A DNA stretch of 64,000 nucleotides, taken from contig NZ_CP017702.1 in assembly GCF_002706745.1 (NCBI RefSeq), positions 1,612,001 through 1,676,000 on the forward strand, given 5' to 3'. The notes under the pieces are model-generated. The model had not been told where the DNA came from. It saw only the letters and a list, made by a program, of their open reading frames with translations, and did no database searches. A program made the translations under genes and the position numbers. This document shows positions 9,854-20,322 of this stretch, one piece after another; the stretch's first letter is position 1; every line of letters starts with the position of its first letter. Source of the DNA: Companilactobacillus farciminis KCTC 3681 = DSM 20184 (lineage in GTDB: Bacteria; Bacillota; Bacilli; Lactobacillales; Lactobacillaceae).

Positions 9854-10066
9854 TTGATTTATAAAGTTTTGTATCAAACAAGTGAACTAGACAACCCCCG
9901 TCGTGAATTTACACATTCACTCTATATGGACGCTGCTTCAAGTATCGAAGTGCGTCAAGCAGTAGAGGATAATACTGACTATGACATCGAATTTATTCAG
10001 GAGCTCGATGAAAAACATCTCGAATACGAGAAAAAGAGTCCTGACTTTAAATTGACGGAGTTTTAG
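9854..10066 (+). CDS. rpoY: RNA polymerase epsilon subunit (RpoY/YkzG)
   Basis: Small accessory subunit of Firmicute RNA polymerase, 70 aa. The N terminus MIYKVLYQTS and the segment IEVRQAVEDNTDYDIEFIQELDEKHLEYEK are typical of DUF1447/RpoY. The start codon is TTG, with AAAGGAG 9 nt upstream. It ends 3 bp before the RNase J gene, the conserved rpoY-rnjA arrangement, which suggests co-transcription and coupled translation. Confidence 0.92.
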   Translation: MIYKVLYQTSELDNPRREFTHSLYMDAASSIEVRQAVEDNTDYDIEFIQELDEKHLEYEKKSPDFKLTEF

Positions 10067-10069
10067 TTA

Positions 10070-11761
10070 ATGTCCTTTAAAGTTAAAAATAATGAAGTTG
10101 CCGTCTTTGCCATCGGGGGCCTTGGTGAAATCGGTAAAAATATGTATGGAGTTCAATATCAAGATGAATTGATCGTGATTGATGCCGGAATTAAATTCCC
10201 AGAAGACGAACTCCTCGGAATTGACTATGTCATTTCTGATTACAGCTACTTAGTAGAAAATAAGGATAAGATCAAGGGTCTATTTATCACTCACGGTCAC
10301 GAAGACCATATCGGTGGTATCCCTTATCTCCTTCAACAACTTCCTAACATCCCTGTTTATGCCGGTCCATTAGCTTGTGCATTAATTAAAGGTAAATTGG
10401 AAGAACATGGTCTATTAAGAACGACCGAAATGCACGTCTTGCACGAAGACGATGTTATTAAATTCCCAAAGACTAGTGTCTCATTCTTTAGAACGACTCA
10501 CTCAATTCCTGATACCTTAGGTATCGCTGTTCATACCCCTCAGGGAATTATCGTTGAAACTGGTGACTTTAAGTTTGACCTAACACCAGTTGCTGGATTG
10601 CCATCACCTAACTTACAAAAGATGGCTGCACTTGGTGCTAAGGGTGTTTTATGTTTACTATCCGATAGTACTAATGCAGAAATTCCAACCTTCTCTAAGT
10701 CAGAACGTTCTGTCGGTTTAACGATTCACCAAATCTTTGAAACAATTCAAGGACGAATCATCTTTGCTACTTTCGCTTCTAACATCTATCGTATTTCTCA
10801 AGCGGTCGATGCAGCGATTCAACAAGGCAGAAAGATTGCGGTCTTTGGACGAAGCATGGAACAAGCAATTGAAAATGGTCGTGAATTAGGATACTTGAAT
10901 ATTCCTGATAACATGTTGATCGACCCACACGCTTTGAACCAAACTCCAGCCTCTGAAACTTTGATTCTATGTACTGGATCACAAGGTGAACCATTAGCTG
11001 CTTTGAGTAGAATTGCCAATGGTACTCACAGACAAATTACAATTCAACCTGGCGATACGGTTATTTTCTCAAGTAACCCAATTCCTGGTAACACAATCAG
11101 TGTTAACCATTTGATCAACCAACTTTCTGAAGCTGGTGCCGAAGTTATTCATGGTAAAGTCAACAACATCCACGCTTCTGGTCACGGTGGCCAAGAGGAA
11201 CAAGAATTGATGCTTCGTTTAATGAAGCCTAAGTTCTTCATGCCAATTCACGGTGAGTATAGAATGTTGAAGATTCACACTGAATTAGCTGAATTGTGCG
11301 ACGTACCACAAGATCACTCCTTCCTTTTGGAAAACGGTGATGTCTTAGCCTTAACGAAAGATACTGCTCGTGTAGCTGGACACTTCCCTGCTGGCGATGT
11401 CTATGTCGATGGTAAAGGTGTCGGCGATATCGGAAACGTTGTTATCCATGATCGTCAAGTCCTTTCTGAAGAAGGAATGGTTGTCGTCGTTGCTACGATC
11501 GATTATCAAAAACACATCGTCTTAGCTGGTCCTGATATTCTTTCACGTGGTTTCGTCTACATGCGTGAGTCAGGCGAATTGATCAACCAAGCACAAAAAC
11601 GTGTCTTCCATTTGATCAAGAATGCTTTTGACGACGAAGATGAAAAAGTTACTGAAGCAACATTAAAACGTATCATCATTGAAGGATTGCAAGAGTTCTT
11701 GTACAAACGTACAGCTAGAAATCCTGTTATCTTGCCAATGTTAATTGGAACTTCAATCTAA
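10070..11761 (+). CDS. rnjA: Ribonuclease J (RNase J1)
   Basis: Metallo-beta-lactamase/beta-CASP ribonuclease with 5'-3' exo- and endonuclease activity, central to mRNA turnover. The metal-binding motif HGHEDH is at residues 75-80. The beta-CASP segments [16 protein letters not shown] and STGSQGEP-like [15 protein letters not shown] follow, then SGHGGQEEQ and PIHGEYRM. At 563 aa it is full length, with the C-terminal domain intact. Gene order (rpoY immediately upstream) favours J1. A hairpin terminator starts at its stop codon. Confidence 0.96.
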   Translation: MSFKVKNNEVAVFAIGGLGEIGKNMYGVQYQDELIVIDAGIKFPEDELLGIDYVISDYSYLVENKDKIKGLFITHGHEDHIGGIPYLLQQLPNIPVYAGPLACALIKGKLEEHGLLRTTEMHVLHEDDVIKFPKTSVSFFRTTHSIPDTLGIAVHTPQGIIVETGDFKFDLTPVAGLPSPNLQKMAALGAKGVLCLLSDSTNAEIPTFSKSERSVGLTIHQIFETIQGRIIFATFASNIYRISQAVDAAIQQGRKIAVFGRSMEQAIENGRELGYLNIPDNMLIDPHALNQTPASETLILCTGSQGEPLAALSRIANGTHRQITIQPGDTVIFSSNPIPGNTISVNHLINQLSEAGAEVIHGKVNNIHASGHGGQEEQELMLRLMKPKFFMPIHGEYRMLKIHTELAELCDVPQDHSFLLENGDVLALTKDTARVAGHFPAGDVYVDGKGVGDIGNVVIHDRQVLSEEGMVVVVATIDYQKHIVLAGPDILSRGFVYMRESGELINQAQKRVFHLIKNAFDDEDEKVTEATLKRIIIEGLQEFLYKRTARNPVILPMLIGTSI

Positions 11762-11788
11762 AGTAGATCATTTGATCTACTTTTTTTA
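11761..11788 (+). terminator. Terminator of rpoY-rnjA
   Basis: AAGTAGATC and GATCTACTT form a 9-bp stem around ATTT, directly followed by a T-run; the first base belongs to the rnjA stop codon. Confidence 0.9.
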
Positions 11789-11803
11789 TTTAAGGGTATT
11801 CAA

Positions 11804-12748
11804 ATGAGTAAAACTACAAAAGTCGAAATAATTTTAAATCATCATGCTGGCAATGGACTAGCAATTTCCGCTTGCCATAAAGTAATAAATTTTCTAGAAA
11901 AAAATCAGATCAGTTACGAGATCCACAAAACTTTAAAAGATGGCGATGGCGTAAGAATTGCCAAACAATTAGCCAATCATCCAAACGATAGTAAAATCAT
12001 CGTTATCGGTGGCGATGGAACGTTGAACCAAGCAGTCAATGGCGTAAAGGAATCTAACTATCCTAATACTGCTTTAGGCTATATTCCTGGTGGATCTGGC
12101 AATGATTTTTGCCGTGGTATCAAGTTAAAGATCAAAGACCCCATAGTCTTGTTGCAAGCCATCCTTTCTATGAAGCAACCACAAACAATCGATGTTGGCA
12201 AAGCTTATAATGATGATTTTTCTCATTATTTCATCAACAACATTGGTATCGGCTTTGATGCTCGCACGGTCTATTACACTAATCATTCTGAACGTAAGGA
12301 TTTTCTCAATAAATTACATTTGGGAACTTTGTCCTATTTCACTAATCTGTTAAAAGTCATCAAGAAACAGCCTGCTTTTGGATTAGATGTCGACTATAGG
12401 AACCACAAAAAACATTTTGATTCAGCTTACATCGTAGTTGCGACGAATCATCCTTATTTTGGTGGTGGCTTTGCAATCGATCCAACTGCGAACCCTTTTA
12501 ATCATCACTTAAATTTGGTCGTAGTCAAAAAAATCACTGGCATGACCTTTATCAAACTATTCAGCAAGTTATTGACCAATGGTTCTCACTTACAAGACAA
12601 AAATGTCTGGCACATCGAAGACAATCATTTTTCTCTTCACAATCAAACTAAACAATATGGTCAAATGGATGGTGAGGAATTAAGTCAAAACGAATTTAAT
12701 TTCCACTTCGAAGTCAGCCAACATCCCTTTTGGTTACCCATCAAATAA
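11804..12748 (+). CDS. Diacylglycerol/lipid kinase family protein (YegS/BmrU/DgkB type)
   Basis: ATP-dependent lipid kinase fold. Visible: N-terminal ILNHHAGNG, nucleotide-binding VIGGDGTLNQAVNG, the second motif YIPGGSGNDFCRGI (commonly GTxNDFAR in relatives), and C-terminal MDGEEL. At 314 aa it is the normal size. The start has AAGGG 7 nt upstream. The DagK subfamily recycles diacylglycerol from lipoteichoic-acid synthesis; which lipid is used here is not shown by the sequence. It stands alone between two terminators. Confidence 0.85.
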   Translation: MSKTTKVEIILNHHAGNGLAISACHKVINFLEKNQISYEIHKTLKDGDGVRIAKQLANHPNDSKIIVIGGDGTLNQAVNGVKESNYPNTALGYIPGGSGNDFCRGIKLKIKDPIVLLQAILSMKQPQTIDVGKAYNDDFSHYFINNIGIGFDARTVYYTNHSERKDFLNKLHLGTLSYFTNLLKVIKKQPAFGLDVDYRNHKKHFDSAYIVVATNHPYFGGGFAIDPTANPFNHHLNLVVVKKITGMTFIKLFSKLLTNGSHLQDKNVWHIEDNHFSLHNQTKQYGQMDGEELSQNEFNFHFEVSQHPFWLPIK

Positions 12749-12753
12749 AAACA

Positions 12754-12806
12754 CAAAAACCTCATTAGAAAGCATTCAACTGCCTTTCTAATGAGGTTAT
12801 TTTTTC
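12754..12806. terminator. Bidirectional terminator between the lipid kinase gene and recD2
   Basis: A perfect 15-bp inverted repeat (AACCTCATTAGAAAG at 12758-12772 and its complement at 12784-12798), with A-run on the left and T-run on the right, can end transcripts from both sides. Its right arm overlaps the recD2 stop codon. Confidence 0.92.
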
Positions 12807-15184
12807 TCCAAAAAATCTTTTGGAGTTACATTTTCCATACCAATCATCGGATTGATAGCATTATTCATAATCATATCCATCGTTAAATGATAATCGATTG
12901 GAGCTTGTTGTTCTGGTTTTTCTTCTGATTGATCAGATGTTTCTTCAACTTTAATTTTAAAAGTCGTAAAGATTCTTTGTTTTAACGTAGTTTGTCGCTC
13001 ACTCGATTGGTCTTTGATTGAACGCTCAAACGCCGACCTATCTCCCACCATGATCAACAATCGCTTAGCACGTGTCACAGCAGTATACAACAAATTACGA
13101 CGCAACATCCTTGACTCTTCGTTGACCAATGGCAAAATTACCATTTCAAACTCTGAGCCTTGAGATTTATGAATTGACGTACAATAAGCCAACGAAATAT
13201 TGGTCCAATCCTTGCGATCCAAAGTTACCTCATTGCCATCAAAATCAATCACTAATTGATCAACGTGGTCAGTGTTCTCTTTGGCTAAAATAATTCCGAC
13301 GATTTTGCCAATTTCACCATTAAAAACATTGTCTTCTGGTGTATTGACGAGGTAAACGACCTTATCGTTGATTCGATATTTGACATTGCCCATCGAAACT
13401 TCTTTTCTCTTCGGCTTCATCGGATTAACTACATTTTGAATCACAAAATTCAAATTATCGATTCCAGCTTGACCACGATACATTGGTGCTAAGACTTGTA
13501 CATCGGCAATATCGAAACCACGCTCAGCTGATTTTGCGATGATTTGGGACAGTACATTAGGAACATTGCGGCTGTCGCAATTAATAAAGCTTCGGTCCGC
13601 TTTGTTTTGAAAAATTCCGTCGACGATAATACCTTCATTGATATCGTGAGCCAATTGAATAATCGTCGAATCTTCATCTTGACGGTGAATATTTTTTAAG
13701 ATAGTTGTCGGAAAAACATCACTGTTGATCAAATCAGCAAAAATCTGTCCCGGTCCAACTGATGGCAACTGATCACGGTCACCTACTAAGACGATTTGAG
13801 TTCCCGGTTGTACTGCCGAGATCAAAACTTTAAATAACTTCGTATCGACCATCGACATTTCATCAATGATCAACAACTTGCAATCAAGACTAGGCTCAGC
13901 GTACTCATCATCCTCAGTACCTGTTAAACCTAATAAACGGTGAATCGTCATCGCTGGCAATCCTGTAGCTTCACCCATGTGTTTAGCAGCCCTTCCAGTT
14001 GGAGCAGCTAAGGCAATCGCATAGTCATCTGAATTTGGATCAAGTGGCATGTCATTTAATTCTGCATAGGCAGCTACTATCGCATTGATAATTGTCGTTT
14101 TCCCAGTTCCTGGACCACCAGTCAAAAGAAAAATCGGATGGGTCAAGGACTGACGAATAGCCTTTTCTTGAGAATCGTCATATTTAACTTTAAATTGCTT
14201 CTCGATCTTTTTGAGCTCTTTTTTCATCTCCCTTTCTTTCCAAGAGACGCCCTTGAAAGTATCAGTGATCATCTTCAAGGATTGGGCAATCGACCATTCG
14301 GAATCAGACATGTCTTTTTGATAAACATTGCCATCTTCAACTAATAAAACGCCATTTTTGACCAAATCACGCAAACCCGCTACTAATTTTTGGGATAAAT
14401 CATCAGTCGAATTACTACGTAGAACTCCCATGACTCGTCTGATCAAATCCTGTCCATCAACGTAAGTATCGCCGGTTTCATTGATCATCGAACTAGTCAT
14501 TTGAATCAAAGCACCCTTGATCCGTCTAGGGTCATCACCAGTAATTCCTAATCTTCTAGCCAATTCATCAGCCCGCTTAAAACCAACGCCTTTAACATCT
14601 AAAACTAGCTGATAAGGATCATCTTGAATCTTCTCTAAGGTCTGCACGCCATATTTTTGATAGATCCGTGCACTCAAAGTGGGACCAAAACCGTAGTTAT
14701 TCAATTGATACAAGGCTTGTTCCGTCTGATGGTTGCTAGAAATTTGTTCAATTATTTGTTGAGTCTTTTGGGCACCCAACTTTAAGAAATCGAGTGCATG
14801 GGGATCTTTGATAATTTTATCGATAGCATCTTCGCCTAATTCATCGACAATTTTTTCGGCTTTTTTCTTACCAATACCGGGAAATTCTTCACTCGAAAAG
14901 AAATTGATCAGTTCTTTACGACCATTCGGACGACTTCTTTGATATGAAGTAGCTTGAAATTGCTTGCCATATTTTGGATGATCAATGATTCGCCCTTCAA
15001 AACGATATTCCTCTTCTTCAGAAATTTCGCCAAAGCTACCAGTTACAACGATATCTTTGGCATCCCAGTCAGTATTAGTCTTTTTTATTTTAATCGTAAA
15101 AATTTTGTAGAGATTCTCTGGATTCTCAAAAAAGATAGCTTTGACAGTGCCTAAAAAATATGGTGTTTCATTACTGTCCGTCAT
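12797..15184 (-). CDS. recD2: RecD2-type ATP-dependent DNA helicase
   Basis: Superfamily 1B 5'-3' helicase acting in DNA repair without RecBC. The N-terminal extension specific to RecD2 (about residues 1-330) holds helix-hairpin-helix segments such as FPGIGKKKAEKIVDELG and VKGVGFKRADELARRLG. The helicase core starts with Walker A GGPGTGKT at 356-363, followed by DEMSM (motif II), GDRDQLPSVGPGQ (motif III) and the C-terminal YCTSIHKSQGSEF and YTAVTRAK motifs. The 795-aa length is typical. The start overlaps the TPR gene by 14 bp, so it is the third gene of a pgm-like/TPR/recD2 operon. Confidence 0.95.
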   Translation of the reverse strand: MTDSNETPYFLGTVKAIFFENPENLYKIFTIKIKKTNTDWDAKDIVVTGSFGEISEEEEYRFEGRIIDHPKYGKQFQATSYQRSRPNGRKELINFFSSEEFPGIGKKKAEKIVDELGEDAIDKIIKDPHALDFLKLGAQKTQQIIEQISSNHQTEQALYQLNNYGFGPTLSARIYQKYGVQTLEKIQDDPYQLVLDVKGVGFKRADELARRLGITGDDPRRIKGALIQMTSSMINETGDTYVDGQDLIRRVMGVLRSNSTDDLSQKLVAGLRDLVKNGVLLVEDGNVYQKDMSDSEWSIAQSLKMITDTFKGVSWKEREMKKELKKIEKQFKVKYDDSQEKAIRQSLTHPIFLLTGGPGTGKTTIINAIVAAYAELNDMPLDPNSDDYAIALAAPTGRAAKHMGEATGLPAMTIHRLLGLTGTEDDEYAEPSLDCKLLIIDEMSMVDTKLFKVLISAVQPGTQIVLVGDRDQLPSVGPGQIFADLINSDVFPTTILKNIHRQDEDSTIIQLAHDINEGIIVDGIFQNKADRSFINCDSRNVPNVLSQIIAKSAERGFDIADVQVLAPMYRGQAGIDNLNFVIQNVVNPMKPKRKEVSMGNVKYRINDKVVYLVNTPEDNVFNGEIGKIVGIILAKENTDHVDQLVIDFDGNEVTLDRKDWTNISLAYCTSIHKSQGSEFEMVILPLVNEESRMLRRNLLYTAVTRAKRLLIMVGDRSAFERSIKDQSSERQTTLKQRIFTTFKIKVEETSDQSEEKPEQQAPIDYHLTMDMIMNNAINPMIGMENVTPKDFLEKK

Positions 15185-15839
15185 TGCTATCTCCTTGCTT
15201 TTTGATAAATTCTTGCAAATCAGCTAATTTCTTTTCGTTCTTCAAATAGTACTCTTCATCTAGTTTTTTAGCTTGATTTAAATAAGTTTGATAATCCTTC
15301 TTGAGATTCATCGCACACAAAGCCATATTGAAGTAATATTTGGCCGCTGGCTGGATTTTATTAGCTGTCTGATAAAATGTTAAGGCTTCTTGGAAATTGC
15401 CGTTAGCTAACAATAAATCAGCTAAGAGCTCATTTGCTTGTAAATCTTTTGGAGCTTTTTCCACAGCTGTCAAAGCATACATAATTGCTAATTGACGCTT
15501 ACCTTGTTGATCCAAAGTTTTTGCCATCATGAAGTAAGCTTCGAAAGCATAATCGTTGTTGACTAGTTTTTGAAAAATATCATTAGCCTTATCATATTTA
15601 TCAGCTAAATAATAAATATTGCCTAGATTATAAAGTAAGTCTTGATTGTCTTTAAATATTTCTAACGAGCGAGCTAATAACTCCTCAGCTTGTTCTAGAT
15701 CGCCAGCTTGGACTAAATAAGTTGATAATTGTAAGATCTCAGGTAATTGCTTTGGATTTTGGTTTAAATCCTCAACTAATAATTTAACTGCGTCTTCTTT
15801 GTTACCTTGATTAAATAATTTCTCTGCTTGTTTGTTCAT
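15171..15839 (-). CDS. Tetratricopeptide repeat protein (YrrB-like)
   Basis: Soluble 222-aa protein made almost entirely of TPR helices. Successive units resemble AEKLFNQGNKEDAVKLL, AGDLEQAEELLARSLEIF, LGNIYYLADKYDKANDIF and LANGNFQEALTFYQTA. There is no signal peptide or membrane segment. Such proteins mediate protein-protein contact; the partner is unknown. Its place next to recD2 mirrors yrrB-yrrC of Bacillus. The ATG at 15839 has GAGG 6 nt upstream, whereas the in-frame TTG at 15851 overlaps the previous gene's stop. Confidence 0.85.
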   Translation of the reverse strand: MNKQAEKLFNQGNKEDAVKLLVEDLNQNPKQLPEILQLSTYLVQAGDLEQAEELLARSLEIFKDNQDLLYNLGNIYYLADKYDKANDIFQKLVNNDYAFEAYFMMAKTLDQQGKRQLAIMYALTAVEKAPKDLQANELLADLLLANGNFQEALTFYQTANKIQPAAKYYFNMALCAMNLKKDYQTYLNQAKKLDEEYYLKNEKKLADLQEFIKKQGDSNDGQ

Positions 15840-15847
15840 CTGATACC

Positions 15848-16498
15848 TCAAATAGTATCTGAACTGTCTAATTGTTTGTCCAGATAACTAGTTTCATTCC
15901 ACTTGATTAATTTAAATTGGCCATCTTGGTATTGTAAATGAGTCAGACTAGTGTTGGAAAGGCCACCGTTCTTACGAATATCGCAAACTTTAGTTCCTAA
16001 CAACGATTGGATCAACGTCACTAAAGCAGCCCCATGACTAACTATCACGAGATTACTGTCGGGAGAGTTTTGACTAACTATTTCTTTAACCGCATCAGTC
16101 GTTCTCTTAGCAACTTGTTCGAAGGATTCACCTTTGATCAGATCATAATCGTAGTCTTTGGGTTGATGTCTGAACGCATAGATTACTTCTGGCATTTCAT
16201 TTTCCAACTCAGAAAACTTACGACCTTCCATAATTCCCAAATCAAATTCTCTCAAACCGTCAACGACGTCAAAAGGTATTTGGCGGTTTAAGTCCTTGAT
16301 CAAAGTTTGAGCAGTTGTCTTAGCGCGTGGCAAAGGACTGGAGTAGACGTGAGCGATATCTACATCTTGCAATCTTTTTGCCAATAAACTAATATCATGC
16401 AAACTTTCTGGTAAAAGTGGCGAATCACCATGTCCACCTTGATATTTTCCTTCTAAATTCCATTCGGTCTTTCCATGTCTGACAAAATATAATTCCAT
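15848..16498 (-). CDS. Histidine phosphatase family protein (phosphoglycerate-mutase-like)
   Basis: The N-terminal catalytic motif YFVRHGKTEWN carries the phospho-accepting His; SSPLPRAKTTAQ, the LREFDLGIMEG acid region and VSHGAALVTLI (second His) complete the branch of cofactor-dependent mutase/phosphatase enzymes. At 216 aa it is short for a glycolytic dPGM (about 230) and resembles GpmB/PhoE-type phosphatases. The substrate is not determined. First gene of its operon, with a strong promoter at 16532-16560. Confidence 0.87.
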   Translation of the reverse strand: MELYFVRHGKTEWNLEGKYQGGHGDSPLLPESLHDISLLAKRLQDVDIAHVYSSPLPRAKTTAQTLIKDLNRQIPFDVVDGLREFDLGIMEGRKFSELENEMPEVIYAFRHQPKDYDYDLIKGESFEQVAKRTTDAVKEIVSQNSPDSNLVIVSHGAALVTLIQSLLGTKVCDIRKNGGLSNTSLTHLQYQDGQFKLIKWNETSYLDKQLDSSDTI

Positions 16499-16531
16499 TT
16501 TATTCTCACCTTACAAAGTTAATTACCTTTA

Positions 16532-16560
16532 ATTATCGGTTTTTTGGAAGATTTTTTCAA
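16532..16560 (-). promoter_or_regulatory. Predicted promoter of the phosphatase-TPR-recD2 operon
   Basis: Minus strand TTGAAA, 17-nt spacer, GATAAT; about 34 bp upstream of the start codon and just downstream of the mnmA terminator. Confidence 0.6.
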
Positions 16561-16586
16561 GCCAGAGTCTATTTTACTGAAAATAT

Positions 16587-16636
16587 AAAAACAGCGGTTA
16601 ATATTGACCATTTAATCAGTCAATATCAATCGCTGT
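16587..16636 (-). terminator. Terminator of the mnmA operon
   Basis: On the minus strand CAGCG...ATATTGAC and GTCAATAT...CGCTG form an interrupted stem of about 17 pairs, followed by TTTTTAT; it starts 10 bp after the mnmA stop codon. Confidence 0.8.
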
Positions 16637-16646
16637 GAATTAATTT

Positions 16647-17774
<1,128 letters not shown>

Positions 17775-17779
17775 TCATT

Positions 17780-18115
17780 TTATTTAACTAATACGTTTTT
17801 TTCTTTCAAAAAGTTCATCAAGTAACGATAGTCACTGATTTCCTTTTCTACATCTTTAATTTTGAACATATTGATATTGTGCATACCACTCTTATCAGTG
17901 ATCGACAATTTCAAACTGTCTAGATTCTTGCTAACAACGGCACGCAAATAATATCTAGCTTCGTAAGGAGATGACCCATTGATTGGGTGTTCCAGACGAA
18001 AACTACCTTTATTTGTTTCCATGAAACCTGAATCTAATAGTGAATATTTCTTTACTTCGGGGTTGAGTTCGTAAACTTCTTGATCCCCTTGTACTTGAGC
18101 TTGGCGTTTATCCAT
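17780..18115 (-). CDS. DUF1831 family protein
   Basis: Small soluble protein (111 aa) of the DUF1831 family, common in Lactobacillales between a cysteine desulfurase gene and mnmA; function unknown. No Cys pair, membrane segment or nucleotide motif is visible. Of two in-frame ATGs nine bases apart, the one at 18115 has the better spacing from GAGG (10 nt) and is chosen. Context (desulfurase 57 bp upstream, mnmA 14 bp downstream) suggests a role in sulfur transfer or in regulating it, which is inference. Confidence 0.8.
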   Translation of the reverse strand: MDKRQAQVQGDQEVYELNPEVKKYSLLDSGFMETNKGSFRLEHPINGSSPYEARYYLRAVVSKNLDSLKLSITDKSGMHNINMFKIKDVEKEISDYRYLMNFLKEKNVLVK

Positions 18116-18171
18116 AATAATCATCCCTCATAATCAAATTTTCTCTTAATTATAAGTTTGAATAAAATTGC

Positions 18172-19320
18172 CTAATTAGTCAAGTCTTGCACGATTTTAA
18201 CTAGTTTGTTGGTAAATTCCACTACTTCTTCTTCAGTATTGTCTTTACCAAAACTGATTCTGACTGAATCATTGATTCTTGGGCTGTCTTCACCATACAT
18301 AGCCACTAAAACATGTGATGGTTCCAAACTTCCAGCAGTACATGCAGAACCTCCAGAAATTGCTACTTCGTCAAGATCCAATCTCGTCAATAAAACACCG
18401 CGATCGATTCCTGGCAAATACAAATTCATCACGTGATTCAAAGCATGTTTATCCTTTGGTCCATTGATGTCAAAATCAATTTTATTCTCTGTTAAGATCT
18501 TTTGAATCGTTTGTTTAAATCCAAAATAACGATCTTGTCGAGCTTGTTTTTCTTCCGGAGTAATCAACTCAACGGCTTTAGCAAAACCAGCGATGGCAGG
18601 GACATTTTCTGTTCCCGCACGACGTTTGGTTTCTTGATCGCCACCTTTAATAAAAGATGGAATATGTATATCATCATTGATATACAAAAAGCCGATGAAT
18701 TTCGGTCCATTAATCTTATGAGCCGAAGTCGATAACATATCAATGTGTTGGTCTTTGACATCAATATCTTCCATACCAAATGCTTGCACAGCATCAGTGT
18801 GGAAATATGCTTGATGGTCTTTTAAGACTTCACCAATTTCTTTGATTGGATTCATCGAACCAACTTCATTGTTGCCGTACATGATCGTTACTAAAATCGT
18901 ATCGTCACGCAAAGCATCTTTGACTTGTTGAGCAGTCACTTCGCCGCGTTCATTGGGTTTTAGATAAGTTACTTCAAAACCTAATGTCTCTAAATAAGCT
19001 AACGGTTTAAGAATCGCTTCATGCTCAATCGCAGTCGTTATGATATGTTTACCTAGTTTTTGTCTAGATAATGCTGTTTGAATTACAGCGGTATTGTCAC
19101 TCTCGGTCCCTCCACTAGTAAAGACAATTTCTGAGTCTTTAGCGTTGAGACTTTGAGCAATCGTATGCCGGCTTTCATCCAAAACCTTTCGAGCTTGACG
19201 ACCAAAATAATTGGTAGCAGATGCATTACCAAAATTATTAGCCATCTGTTCACTGATTACATCGACTACAGGTGTAGCCATCGGTGTGGTGGCAGCATTA
19301 TCTAAATAAATAAATGCCAC
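18172..19320 (-). CDS. Cysteine desulfurase (YrvO-like)
   Basis: PLP-dependent removal of sulfur from cysteine to give an enzyme persulfide. Visible: N-terminal YLDNAATTP, FTSGGTESDN, PLP-binding STSAHKINGPKFIGF (Lys), RAGTENVPAI, and the active-site Cys in SGGSACTAGSLEPSHVL. The 382-aa length fits group I IscS/NifS enzymes. There is no IscU, SufU or iron-sulfur gene nearby; mnmA is downstream, so tRNA thiolation is the likely main job. A second paralogue sits beside thiI at 50015-51160. Confidence 0.95.
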   Translation of the reverse strand: MAFIYLDNAATTPMATPVVDVISEQMANNFGNASATNYFGRQARKVLDESRHTIAQSLNAKDSEIVFTSGGTESDNTAVIQTALSRQKLGKHIITTAIEHEAILKPLAYLETLGFEVTYLKPNERGEVTAQQVKDALRDDTILVTIMYGNNEVGSMNPIKEIGEVLKDHQAYFHTDAVQAFGMEDIDVKDQHIDMLSTSAHKINGPKFIGFLYINDDIHIPSFIKGGDQETKRRAGTENVPAIAGFAKAVELITPEEKQARQDRYFGFKQTIQKILTENKIDFDINGPKDKHALNHVMNLYLPGIDRGVLLTRLDLDEVAISGGSACTAGSLEPSHVLVAMYGEDSPRINDSVRISFGKDNTEEEVVEFTNKLVKIVQDLTN

Positions 19321-19332
19321 AATAAATCCCCT

Positions 19333-20022
19333 CTATTCTTGGTCTAAAAAGTTCAATAACATAGTTACTGATTTGCGTCCGGCTTGTAAAACAAATTCGT
19401 CAAAGTTTACACTAGCATTTTCGTCGCCCACATCACTCATTGAACGAATAACAACGAATGGTGTTTTGAATTCAACACAGACTTGAGCCACAGCTGCGCC
19501 TTCCATTTCTGCTGCCAAAGCATCAGGGAACGACTTTTTAATTGTAGCAATTTTTTCTTTTCCGTCAACAAATTGGTCTCCGGAAACGATCAAACCGACT
19601 TTACTAGTTAGACCAGTTCTTGTCGCAGCTTCTGAAATTGCCTTGACATAATCAGGATCAGCGTTGAAATAAAGGTCTTTTTGAGGAAGTTGACCAATCT
19701 TATAACCAAAACCAGTTGCGTCAACATCGTGATAAGCTAGTTTGTCAGAAATTACCACGTCGCCGACACTTAATCCTTCACCAATTCCACCAGCTGAACC
19801 AGTATTAACGATAAAATCTGGTTGATAACGATCATTCATCAAAGTTGCTGTCATACCTGCTTGAACTTTACCAATACCACTTTGGGCAAGGTATACTTCG
19901 TGGTTCTTATAGCTACCTAGAGTAAATTCCACCCCAGCGACAGTAACTGTTTGAATGTCTGTCAAAGACTCCTTCATTAATTTGATTTCTTCTTCCATAG
20001 GGACGATTACGCCAATTTTCAT
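19333..20022 (-). CDS. mtnN: 5'-methylthioadenosine/S-adenosylhomocysteine nucleosidase
   Basis: Hydrolyses MTA and SAH, recycling by-products of polyamine synthesis and methylation and feeding the activated-methyl cycle. The 229-aa length is typical. Motifs: N-terminal IGVIVPMEEEI with the catalytic Glu, NTGSAGGIGEGLSVGDVVISD, AAEMEGAAVAQVC (ribose-binding Met-Glu) and VIRSMSDVGDE with the catalytic Asp. It is co-directional with the desulfurase (12-bp gap), consistent with a sulfur/methionine theme. Confidence 0.96.
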   Translation of the reverse strand: MKIGVIVPMEEEIKLMKESLTDIQTVTVAGVEFTLGSYKNHEVYLAQSGIGKVQAGMTATLMNDRYQPDFIVNTGSAGGIGEGLSVGDVVISDKLAYHDVDATGFGYKIGQLPQKDLYFNADPDYVKAISEAATRTGLTSKVGLIVSGDQFVDGKEKIATIKKSFPDALAAEMEGAAVAQVCVEFKTPFVVIRSMSDVGDENASVNFDEFVLQAGRKSVTMLLNFLDQE

Positions 20023-20034
20023 ACTTTAACTCCT

Positions 20035-20322
20035 TTAAATAAAAAATAAGATTAAAAAGACCAGAACAATGAGGCCGAATACTGTAATGATGGCAATATT
20101 CAACTTCTTTTTCAATTTATTTGTCTTATACTCAAAAACTTCCAAATTTTCTTGAATAGTTTGCTCTGGATGTTGCTGTTGATACTCTTTTTCAGCACGT
20201 TCTCTTTCCTGCTGTCTGATTCTTTGTTGCTGTGCTTCTACTTGATCAGCACGAACTACTGTCTGTGGGTGATTGGATTTTTTAACTTTAGAATTAACAA
20301 AATCTTTTACTTTTGAAAACAT
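20035..20322 (-). CDS. Small tail-anchored coiled-coil protein, unknown
   Basis: 95 aa. Residues ~1-25 are basic. Residues ~27-65 are rich in Gln, Arg and Glu and probably form a charged coiled coil. Residues ~73-95 form one hydrophobic membrane segment ending at the stop codon (IITVFGLIVLVFLILFF). I do not recognise a named family. It lies between the Nudix gene (touching) and mtnN (12-bp gap), so it is part of that operon. Confidence 0.7.
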   Translation of the reverse strand: MFSKVKDFVNSKVKKSNHPQTVVRADQVEAQQQRIRQQERERAEKEYQQQHPEQTIQENLEVFEYKTNKLKKKLNIAIITVFGLIVLVFLILFFI

